Below are positions 1 to 6,140 of a stretch of 48,099 nucleotides of DNA, one piece after another. Numbering within the stretch: position 1 is the first letter of the stretch; each line of letters begins with the position of its first letter. The notes under the pieces were generated by a model. It was not told the origin of the DNA and made no database searches. It saw only the letters and a program-made list of their open reading frames with translations. The DNA comes from a virus: positions 1-48,099 of IMG/VR virus record IMGVR_UViG_3300049215_000235; one strand, given 5' to 3'. The position numbers and the translations under genes were made by a program.

Positions 1-108
1 CACAATCGTTGACATCCACAATCGTTGACATCCACAATCGTTGACATCCACAATCGTTGACATCCACAATCGTTGACATCCACAATCGTTGACATCCACA
101 ATCGTTGA
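1..108. repeat. 16-bp tandem array at left end
   Basis: Six perfect copies of CACAATCGTTGACATC followed by a 12-base partial copy. The unit is not a multiple of three and no convincing gene crosses it. Each unit holds TTGACA and CACAAT, and the CACAAT two units further on lies 18 bases after a given TTGACA, so promoter-like spacing recurs along the array. It could equally be an iteron-like set or simply the repeat at which assembly stopped. Confidence 0.95.
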
Positions 109-247
109 TCGGGTGGCGGATTTTTTTAGCTCCCTCACACGGGTGAGACGAAAGATACCCCTCGGCCCCCTTGACAAGGCGGAAAGAGTCGCAACACAAC
201 TCAGAGGGTCCATGCCCCCAAAAAGAAAGGGACCGCCCTCTAATGTA

Positions 248-268
248 GGGAAACATTTCCCGTTTGCC
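248..268 (+). promoter_or_regulatory. Palindromic 22-bp motif, copy 1
   Basis: GGGAAACATTTCCC followed by GTTTGCC. The GGGAAA/TTTCCC arms form a palindrome with an asymmetric GTTTGCC tail shared with copies 2 and 3. This looks like a site for a dimeric DNA-binding protein; the ligand is unknown. Confidence 0.55.
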
Positions 269-342
269 CAGGAAGCGGGAATGCCACCCGCCCCAGGTGG
301 CCCCCGCCCGAAGCGTGGAACCCGCCCCGAAGGGGCGGCACC

Positions 343-440
343 CCCGCCAAAGGTGGTACCCCGCCAAAGGTGGTACCCCGCCCCGAGGGCAGGAAGCCCC
401 GCCCCGAGGGCAGGAAGCCCCGCCCCGAGAGGCAGGAAGC
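343..440. repeat. Two adjacent short tandem arrays (17 bp and 21 bp)
   Basis: CCCGCCAAAGGTGGTAC occurs twice in tandem (343-376). It is followed by three copies of a 21-bp unit beginning CCCGCCCCGAGGGCAGGAAG (377-440), the last with a one-base insertion. No credible gene covers them. Confidence 0.85.
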
Positions 441-492
441 GAAGCCAGGAAGCCTTCCCAAAGAAAAGAAATGGGTCCCATTCCTCTAAAGT

Positions 493-514
493 ATGGGAAA
501 TGTTCCCGTTTGCC
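493..514 (+). promoter_or_regulatory. Palindromic 22-bp motif, copy 2
   Basis: ATGGGAAATGTTCCC followed by GTTTGCC, same orientation as copy 1. It differs by one base from the reverse complement of copy 3 over 22 bases. Confidence 0.6.
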
Positions 515-676
515 TACTGTTGGCCTACCTTTTAGACCCACCGATTTTTGGCTCAACCATGCGGATGTACCCCCTATGTTTTAAGTAAGGGAAGAATAAG
601 CGGCTCCGCCTCCCAAATGGATGAGATCCGGGGGCGCCTAAGGGCGCCCAAAGAGAGGAGGCGTCGCCGCAATGTT

Positions 677-698
677 GGCCAACGGGAACATTTCCCAT
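677..698 (-). promoter_or_regulatory. Palindromic 22-bp motif, copy 3
   Basis: On the minus strand this reads ATGGGAAATGTTCCC followed by GTTGGCC, one change from copy 2. It lies about 60 bases beyond the stop of the leftward gene ending at 758, so it is not a promoter for that gene. Confidence 0.6.
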
Positions 699-757
699 AC
701 AGTAGAGGGCGCATGGCCAGATTTGCGCCCACGGGTGATCCTGCGTCCACGGGCGCC

Positions 758-1402
758 CTACGCCCACGGGTGCCCATCGGGCAGCGCCACCGTCAGATCG
801 GCGGGCAGATCGAGGTCCCACGGCTCACGCCCCTCGACCATCTCGCGGGGCAGCATCTTCGACCGGGCCATCGCGAACGTGGCCTCCGAGTCGTCTAGGC
901 CCTCGGCTCGAAGAATCTCGAGGAGGACCCACAACGGGGTCGGGCCAGAGTCTCGCAGCCGCCGGGCGACGATCTCGCAGGCCGCCTGCAGGTCAGCCGC
1001 CGATACGCACGGGGTCTGCCGCAGGGTGTTCAGCGCGTGGTACAGATGCCTGCCGAACGCGTACTCCATCTCGAGGTTGTCCTCCTCGAGGCTGTCCTTT
1101 GGGCCTGCGCCTCGACCCGGCAGGTAGAGGTCGCCGATCGCGTTCGAGTACCCCTTCACCCCGCAGCGGCGGCAGCAGCAGTCGACCAGGGTCGTCAGGC
1201 GCGGAGCCTCCACTTCGCCAGGGGTCAACGGCTGGCACACCGACACCGAGACGTCCAGGTGGCTGTGCTTGGTCTCGGCCGTGATCAAGTTCGCCGCCTC
1301 GGCGATGCCGAGCTTGGCGAAGATCCCGAACGTCCGGCCCATCAGGGCGGGGTCACCGCCGCGTACCGATATCGAGTAGCTGGTCACCAAATCGCGTTTC
1401 AT
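758..1402 (-). CDS. Hypothetical protein with Cys cluster
   Basis: 214 residues; I do not recognise the family. The ATG overlaps the stop of the upstream winged-helix gene as ATGA, so the two are translationally coupled. Near residues 75-80 there is a CCCRRC cluster that may bind metal, followed by acidic and helical segments. Its pairing with a DNA-binding protein suggests a regulatory or early function, which is inference. It is the last leftward gene before the non-coding left end. Confidence 0.75.
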   Translation of the reverse strand: MKRDLVTSYSISVRGGDPALMGRTFGIFAKLGIAEAANLITAETKHSHLDVSVSVCQPLTPGEVEAPRLTTLVDCCCRRCGVKGYSNAIGDLYLPGRGAGPKDSLEEDNLEMEYAFGRHLYHALNTLRQTPCVSAADLQAACEIVARRLRDSGPTPLWVLLEILRAEGLDDSEATFAMARSKMLPREMVEGREPWDLDLPADLTVALPDGHPWA

Positions 1403-2157
1403 CGCAGGTCCTCCTCGAACCCAAGGTCTTCGAGCATCCGCCGAACCCGGCGGTCCTCCCTCTCTCGGCGGAGGCGCTTGAGTTCCACGCCCGGGCCGAG
1501 CTGGTTCCCGCCCTTGCGGCGGGCCGCGCTGGTCATCTCATCGGCCACCCAGTCCTCGAACGCCGCGCGGCAGCGGAGGCACGAGCAGGTGACGGCTTGC
1601 ACCGCTGTCCCGTGGTACCGGATCCCGGTGTCCGCCATGCCCTGCGTGCCCAGGATGAGCACGCTCCCCTCGATCTCGGGGGTGTCGTCCTCGGCGGCGC
1701 CCAGCTGTACCGCGTCGGGGTCGACCCAGTAGTACCGCTTGCGGCGGGACCCGTTCCCGCGCGTCTCCTCCTCGCGGTGGATCACGCGCCCCTCTTCCTC
1801 CAGCCGCCGCAGGGCGCGGAGGACGGTGGGCTTGGACGCGCCGGTCTCGTTCTGCACGTCGACCTGACGCACACCGTGCCGCCCGACTGACCGCAGGTAG
1901 CCGAGGATGGCTGTCTGCAGGTCGACCGGCTTCCGGTTGCTGACCATCCGCTCGAGGATCTCGATGGCCTCCTCGATCTGGTCATCGCGCATCCGGTGGG
2001 CGTCGAACACCGGCACGCCGTCCGGGTCCACCAGCATCGGCAGGTGGCCCAGGTCGGGGCGCTCATGGGGCGTCAGAGTCCCACCTTCGAGCGCCAGCTG
2101 ATGAGCCAGCCTCGAAAGGTGGCTCAGACGATCCATCATTGACATTGACATCGACAT
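1399..2157 (-). CDS. Winged-helix DNA-binding protein
   Basis: 252 residues. Start chosen at the ATG preceded by GGAGGAGCGGAA; an in-frame upstream extension has no ribosome site and crosses the operator-like palindrome. The first residues, MSMSMSM, come from a short GACATT-like repeat. Around residues 85-150 a winged-helix fold is recognisable: a helix ending YLRSVG, a recognition-helix segment GASKPTVLRALRRLEEEG, then a basic wing GNGSRRKRYYWV. A CSCLRC pair near residue 195 may bind zinc and the C-terminus is Arg/Glu-rich. It sits divergent from the late operon with a palindrome just upstream, so repressor or early regulator is plausible; no inducer domain is recognised. Confidence 0.8.
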   Translation of the reverse strand: MSMSMSMMDRLSHLSRLAHQLALEGGTLTPHERPDLGHLPMLVDPDGVPVFDAHRMRDDQIEEAIEILERMVSNRKPVDLQTAILGYLRSVGRHGVRQVDVQNETGASKPTVLRALRRLEEEGRVIHREEETRGNGSRRKRYYWVDPDAVQLGAAEDDTPEIEGSVLILGTQGMADTGIRYHGTAVQAVTCSCLRCRAAFEDWVADEMTSAARRKGGNQLGPGVELKRLRREREDRRVRRMLEDLGFEEDLR

Positions 2158-2176
2158 TTCCGCTCCTCCATAGGGG

Positions 2177-2207
2177 TTTGCACCTATCGATAAGGGTGCA
2201 AATCGGG
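2177..2207. promoter_or_regulatory. Operator-like palindrome upstream of winged-helix gene
   Basis: TTTGCACC (2177-2184) and GGTGCAAA (2195-2202) form an 8-bp inverted repeat around a TATCGATA core. The right half extends to AAGGGTGCAAATCGGG, which recurs upstream of two other leftward genes at 41808 and 47411. Only this copy has both half-sites. Autoregulation by the adjacent winged-helix protein is an inference. Confidence 0.6.
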
Positions 2208-2290
2208 AGTCGAGCGACACGTACTCGGGCGGGACTCCGGCAGGGGGCAACCACTTCAGCTGCGTCAGAGCGACGCCGCCCGACACCATC

Positions 2291-2335
2291 CCATGGAGAT
2301 GCAGGACCCACTCTCGGAAACTTGAGTCTCCATGG
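2291..2335 (-). promoter_or_regulatory. Start-associated hairpin (reverse orientation)
   Basis: CCATGGAGA (2291-2299) pairs with TCTCCATGG (2327-2335). The loop contains the family signature AGTTTCCGAGAGTGGG, read on the minus strand. It lies 25 bases before the first late-operon start, so its orientation relative to the downstream gene matches the copies in front of leftward genes. Confidence 0.75.
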
Positions 2336-2359
2336 CGGCGCTACACGAAAGGAGGGTCG

Positions 2360-2479
2360 ATGGCCCTGAACGTCTCTGTCAAGAACGGCACGCACGCCGG
2401 CGTCCGCAAGCCCTTTTCGGGCAGGCACTCCCCGACCTGCGTGTGCACCAAATGCGAGGAGCAACGTCGTGAGCGATGA
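2360..2479 (+). CDS. Small Cys-containing protein, first late gene
   Basis: 39 residues: starts MALNVSVKNGTHAGVRKPF and ends CVCTKCEEQRRER. An AAAGGAGG site lies just upstream and the start-associated hairpin precedes that. The CxCxxC group may bind metal. It overlaps the protease gene (GTG at 2469) by 11 bases, which suggests coupled translation. Function unknown. Confidence 0.65.
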   Translation: MALNVSVKNGTHAGVRKPFSGRHSPTCVCTKCEEQRRER

Positions 2480-3113
2480 AGTCATGGATCCCGAGCTGGT
2501 CGACCTGAAGAAGCGCGCGATCGCGCTCGAGATCCGCAGGAGCGAACTCGATATCGCGGTGGCCGAGCGCAACCAGGCCCGCGTGCTCGCCGATAACGAG
2601 CGGAACGGCCGGTTCTCCCTGATCGGAACCGTGAACGAGCTGACCGTGCACGTCCTGATCGCCAAGATCGACCACTACATCGGGCAGTTCCCTGACGGCG
2701 AGGTCGAGCTGCTCATCAACTCGGGTGGCGGGTCCGTCATCGACGGCCTGGCGCTGGTCGACTACCTGCGCCACATCTCGAAGAACGGTCACAAGGTCCG
2801 CATCATCTGCTACGGAATGGTCGCCTCGATGGCGGGCATCATCATGCAGGCGGCGGATGAGCGCATCATGATGCCGCGCTGCTGGCTGGGCATGCACGAG
2901 GTCAGCTCGATGGCCGCGGGCACGCTGACCATCCAGGAGGACAGCATCAAGTTCACCAAGGCGCTGCAGGCTCAGTGCATGGAGCTGATCTGCGAGCGGT
3001 CCGACCTGACGAACACCCAGCTGAAGCGGATGTGGGAACGGAAGGACGTCTACCTCTCCGCCGAGGAGGCCCTCAAGCACGGCCTCATCGACCACATCGA
3101 AGAAGTCCGCTGA
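2469..3113 (+). CDS. ClpP-like head maturation protease
   Basis: 214 residues, GTG start after GAGGAGC. This is an S14 (ClpP/crotonase-fold) serine protease: INSGGGSVIDG (residues 83-93) forms the oxyanion strand-loop, Ser120 lies in MVASMAG, His143 in MHEVS and Asp193 in RKDVYLSAEEALKHGLID, which gives the full Ser-His-Asp triad. An N-terminal charged helix of about 45 residues precedes the core. Phage members of this family usually cut scaffold or the N-terminus of the capsid protein during prohead maturation. Finding it five genes before the portal, rather than between portal and capsid, is less common. Confidence 0.9.
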   Translation: MSDEVMDPELVDLKKRAIALEIRRSELDIAVAERNQARVLADNERNGRFSLIGTVNELTVHVLIAKIDHYIGQFPDGEVELLINSGGGSVIDGLALVDYLRHISKNGHKVRIICYGMVASMAGIIMQAADERIMMPRCWLGMHEVSSMAAGTLTIQEDSIKFTKALQAQCMELICERSDLTNTQLKRMWERKDVYLSAEEALKHGLIDHIEEVR

Positions 3114-3151
3114 CCGCAGTACCAGCTGACCACAGCACCAAACAGCACCAC

Positions 3152-3213
3152 CCACGAGGTCCGTCCTCGTGGTTCCGTTGGGCCTGCTCGGCCCTAAAAG
3201 GCGCACCTGCGCC
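3152..3213 (+). terminator. Cluster of three small hairpins after protease gene
   Basis: CCACGAGG/CCTCGTGG (3152-3172), GGGCC/GGCCC (3180-3194) and GGCGCA/TGCGCC (3200-3213) lie in the 120-bp gap between the protease and the next gene. There is no T run, so attenuation or RNA stabilisation fits better than strong termination. Confidence 0.4.
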
Positions 3214-3233
3214 AAGAACCCCAGGAGGGACCC

Positions 3234-3794
3234 TTGAGCCAGAAGCACACCGAGATCGACAACGCGCTGGTCCGCGTTCTCGGGAACGGCTACGCGTTCG
3301 GTGACGGCACGACCGTCTTCACCGGCGCGCAGGCGTCCGAGATCCGCAAGATCGTGGAGCAGGCGCACGGCGCCATCACGCTCGGGCCGCCCGCGCGTGC
3401 GTCGATCACCCTGACCCCGGCGGGCACGGCGACGGCCCACCTGGTCATCAAGGCCCGCAAGGCGGGCACCGCTGGCAACAACGTTACGGTCACCGTCGAC
3501 TCGAGCGGCTCCTCGCCGTCGGTCGCCGTCTCCGGCAACGACGTTACGATCCACCTCGGCTCGACCGACGCCAACAACACGCTGGCGGCTGTCAAGGCGG
3601 CCATCGACGCCGCGGCCGGCGTTGGCGACAACACGGGCACCTCGACCCGCACCGCCGACACCGCGATCGTGACCTGCGAGGTCGTCGGCACGTCGACCCC
3701 GGGTTCGGCCACGTTCGCGCACAGCACGGACACGCTGGCGAAGACCAGCCTTTCCGGCGGCACCGACTACCTGACCATCGTCCCGAGCTCGTAA
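3234..3794 (+). CDS. Probable virion surface or decoration protein
   Basis: 186 residues, TTG start nine bases after AGGAGGG. After an N-terminal helical part (residues 1-55), residues 56-130 are Thr/Val/Ser-rich alternating strands with the pattern KAGTAGNNVTVTVDSS, then VSGNDVTIHLGS, then NNTLAAVKAAIDAAAG. This is the beta-strand plus amphipathic-helix pattern common in phage sheath, fibre and head-decoration domains. No enzyme motif is seen. Its position between protease and terminase points to a head component, but I cannot name the protein. Confidence 0.75.
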   Translation: MSQKHTEIDNALVRVLGNGYAFGDGTTVFTGAQASEIRKIVEQAHGAITLGPPARASITLTPAGTATAHLVIKARKAGTAGNNVTVTVDSSGSSPSVAVSGNDVTIHLGSTDANNTLAAVKAAIDAAAGVGDNTGTSTRTADTAIVTCEVVGTSTPGSATFAHSTDTLAKTSLSGGTDYLTIVPSS

Positions 3795-3804
3795 GGAGCC
3801 GTAG

Positions 3805-4194
3805 ATGGCTGCTGAAGTTTGGTCGCTGATCGGCGATTCGCGCGGCACTGCCGAGACGTCTCTCGGCATGGTCGGCTACGGCGTCTCGTCGCACAACCTC
3901 ACGCTCCCCAGCTCGACCTGGAAGGGCAAGCAGATCCGCGAGATCATCCGCATCTGCAAGGCCGCAGGCTGCCAGGTGAAGTTCACCAAGAGCAGCAACG
4001 GCACGCCCGAGACCTTCGCCCTCAGCGGCGACGGCCGGTCTGAGGTGGAGACCTCGCTGACGGCGGCGGGCTACGCCGTCAGTTCCCACAACGTGACCCT
4101 GCCCAGCTCCAGCTGGACCATGGCTCAGCTCGACGAGATCCTTCGGATCTGCGAGACGGGCCAGGTCACGCTGACCTACACCAAGAGCTCGTAA
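3805..4194 (+). CDS. Small protein built from two tandem domains
   Basis: 129 residues with an AAGGAGCC ribosome site. Residues 7-65 and 71-129 are clearly a duplication: both carry a GDxR segment, ETSL, GYxVSSHNxTLPSSxW, an IRICK/LRICE helix and end in TKSS. The domain is about 58 residues long. I do not recognise the family; it may be a decoration or connector protein made by internal duplication. Confidence 0.75.
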   Translation: MAAEVWSLIGDSRGTAETSLGMVGYGVSSHNLTLPSSTWKGKQIREIIRICKAAGCQVKFTKSSNGTPETFALSGDGRSEVETSLTAAGYAVSSHNVTLPSSSWTMAQLDEILRICETGQVTLTYTKSS

Positions 4195-4204
4195 GGAGGC
4201 ACCC

Positions 4205-5710
4205 TTGCCGTCGTACCGTTCGCTCGCGGCTGGCGGCCGCGATCGCGCGGTCGACGTCGCAAAGGCCTCATTCGACAAGTTCAGCCAGGACTTCCCGCAG
4301 AAGTTCTACTGGTTCGCGTCGAAGGGATACGTGCCTCACGAGTGGCAGGCGTCCTTCCACGCTGCGTCGTACAACACCCGCCTCGTCCGCTTCCGGCACC
4401 TCGTTGCCGGGCGGCGGGGCGGGAAGACGCTGAGCGCTGCGTGGGAGGTGCTGTTCTACTGCCTGCACCCCGAGATTTTCCACCAGGACGCGCACAGCGT
4501 CACCAGCTCCAGGCCCCTGTGGGTCTGGATTCTGACGAAGGACCACGAGGTAGGCCGCCCTGCTCGCATCGCCTTCCAGGAGGCGCTGAACGCAGCGGGC
4601 CTGGTCTCCGGCAAGGACTACAAGTGGAATAAGTCCGAGCAGACCGTCGAGTTCGAGAACGGGTCCTTCATCCAGTTCAAGACGGCCGTCGACCCGCAGT
4701 CGCTCCGCGGGGCGGGCCTCGACATCCTCTGGATCGACGAGGCGGCCTTCATCCCGACCATGGACGCGTGGACCGTCGTGCGCCCGGCGCTATCCGACAA
4801 GATCGGCATCGTCATTACGACCACGACGCCTCAGGGCAAGAACTGGTTCTACGAGGAGTTCTTCACCGGTGCTGCGCTCGTCGACCCGCTGCAGTTCCGG
4901 GTCGAGTACACGTCGATCGACAACCCGCACTTCCACCGTGAGGAGTGGATCTACGCGAAGGAGCACATGCACCCTGCGTTCTTCAAGCAGGAGTACATGG
5001 CCGCCTTCGACGCCATGGCGGGCCTGGCCCTGAACGGCGAGTGGCTGAAGTTCTACACCGTCGGCAAGGCGGACCCGACCAAGGACGAGATCGAGCTGCC
5101 GAAGGCGCCGGACGGCAAGGTCCGGCTGCGGAAGTACATCGGCGTCGACCCGTCGACGGGTGAGTCCGAGGACGAGTTCGCCATCGCTTGCATCGGCGTC
5201 ACGATGGAGTACGACCAGGCGTTCCTGCTCGACTACTGGAAGGGCAAGATCCAGTTTCCCGAGCAGGTGCAGAAGCTGCAGGAGTGGGTCCAGCGGTGGC
5301 GGCCCGAGCTGACCGGCGTGGAGTCGAACGCGTACCAGCGCGTCTTCGTCCAGCAGGCCAACCGGCTCGAGGGCTTCCCCGGCCTGGTGCCCGTGATCTC
5401 CAAGGGCAAGAAGGCGGAGCGCATCATCTCGATGTCGCCGCTGTTCAAGATCGGCAAGGTGCGGATCCACCCGCGCCACGTCGAGTTCATCGACCAGTGG
5501 GTCAGCTTCGACCCCAAGGTCCGCGACAACCGCGACGACCTGCTCGACGCAGTGGAGATCGCGCTCGGCGTGGCCGGCGTGATGCTGCCGTCGTACATCG
5601 TCGAAGACGAAAAGCCGAAGGTCATGTCCGTCCACGAGGAGGCCAAGGCACAGATCCTGGCCGCCAACAAGGATGGCCGCTACGACCCCGAGCTCGGAAG
5701 TGAGGGCTGA
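4205..5710 (+). CDS. Terminase large subunit
   Basis: 501 residues, TTG start after AAGGAGG. The packaging motor ATPase has Walker A AGRRGGKT (residues 68-75), Walker B LDILWIDEA with Asp177/Glu178, and a coupling motif TTTTPQGKNW (204-213). The RNase H-like nuclease domain shows VDPSTGE with Asp314, GVESNAYQ with Glu372 and RDDLLDAVEIA with Asp447, the expected three acids. It would act at the portal vertex to translocate and cut DNA. The headful or cohesive-end mode cannot be read from the sequence. Confidence 0.95.
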   Translation: MPSYRSLAAGGRDRAVDVAKASFDKFSQDFPQKFYWFASKGYVPHEWQASFHAASYNTRLVRFRHLVAGRRGGKTLSAAWEVLFYCLHPEIFHQDAHSVTSSRPLWVWILTKDHEVGRPARIAFQEALNAAGLVSGKDYKWNKSEQTVEFENGSFIQFKTAVDPQSLRGAGLDILWIDEAAFIPTMDAWTVVRPALSDKIGIVITTTTPQGKNWFYEEFFTGAALVDPLQFRVEYTSIDNPHFHREEWIYAKEHMHPAFFKQEYMAAFDAMAGLALNGEWLKFYTVGKADPTKDEIELPKAPDGKVRLRKYIGVDPSTGESEDEFAIACIGVTMEYDQAFLLDYWKGKIQFPEQVQKLQEWVQRWRPELTGVESNAYQRVFVQQANRLEGFPGLVPVISKGKKAERIISMSPLFKIGKVRIHPRHVEFIDQWVSFDPKVRDNRDDLLDAVEIALGVAGVMLPSYIVEDEKPKVMSVHEEAKAQILAANKDGRYDPELGSEG

Positions 5711-5712
5711 CC

Positions 5713-5781
5713 GTGCTACTTACGCCATACACGCTGCACCACGCGGGCGACCTCTGGATCACCGAACTGGACCTGGTGTGA
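5713..5781 (+). CDS. Possible 22-residue leader ORF
   Basis: GTG start two bases after the terminase stop; encodes MLLTPYTLHHAGDLWITELD plus two residues. Its stop abuts the next start at 5783. There is no clear ribosome site, so it may exist only to couple translation or may be chance. Confidence 0.3.
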   Translation: MLLTPYTLHHAGDLWITELDLV

Positions 5782-5782
5782 T

Positions 5783-6127
5783 GTGATGACGCCCGTCGAA
5801 CGCGCTCTGCGCGAGACCATTAAGGCACAGAAGGAAGCACTCGCCGCCAAGGACGACACGATCGGCGCCCTGAAGGGCGTCATCGACCTCTACCGCTCGG
5901 GCGCCGTCCCGGGGGTAGGGGTGGTTCCGGTTCCAGCGCCGCTCATCGAGGAGCGGCCGACCGTCGAGCAGATACTCCAGCCCTCGCGCCTCGAGCGCAT
6001 GTGGATGGACGACGAGGAAGAAGACATCGCCGCTCTCATCGAGAGCGGAGAGATCAAGGGCCTGGACGCCGAGAAGGCGCTGGCCGCACTCCAGGCTGAG
6101 CGGCCGCCGCTCGCCGTCGTGAGGTAG
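5783..6127 (+). CDS. Coiled-coil hypothetical protein
   Basis: 114 residues; either GTG 5783 or ATG 5786 could start it and neither has a strong ribosome site. Residues 5-38 form an amphipathic helix (RALRETIKAQKEALAAKDDT); the C-terminal half is acidic, including MDDEEEDIAALIESGE. It sits between terminase and portal, so a small packaging or head-assembly accessory is plausible. No family recognised. Confidence 0.65.
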   Translation: MMTPVERALRETIKAQKEALAAKDDTIGALKGVIDLYRSGAVPGVGVVPVPAPLIEERPTVEQILQPSRLERMWMDDEEEDIAALIESGEIKGLDAEKALAALQAERPPLAVVR

Positions 6128-6140
6128 GAAAGGAGGCTAG

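Larger units (their letters stand above)
109..757. other. Non-coding, palindrome- and repeat-rich region
   Basis: No reading frame here has a plausible start, ribosome binding site and protein-like composition. The stretch has T and A runs, lower G+C than the genes, three copies of a 22-bp palindromic motif (248, 493, 677), two tandem arrays (343-440), and GC-rich inverted repeats such as the one near 329 and GGGGGCGCCTAAGGGCGCCC near 630. Repeated CGCCCACGGGTG-like words occur at 728-770. Such clustering suits a replication origin, partition site or operator complex; this is inference. Confidence 0.6.

Noticed and set aside
1-108. CRISPR array
   Set aside because: Units are contiguous without spacers and no cas genes occur; these are plain tandem repeats. 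The same holds for 47993-48099.
89-584. Plus- and minus-strand frames of 60-150 residues in the left non-coding region
   Set aside because: They are translations of GC-rich tandem repeats (Pro/Arg/Gly) with no ribosome sites.
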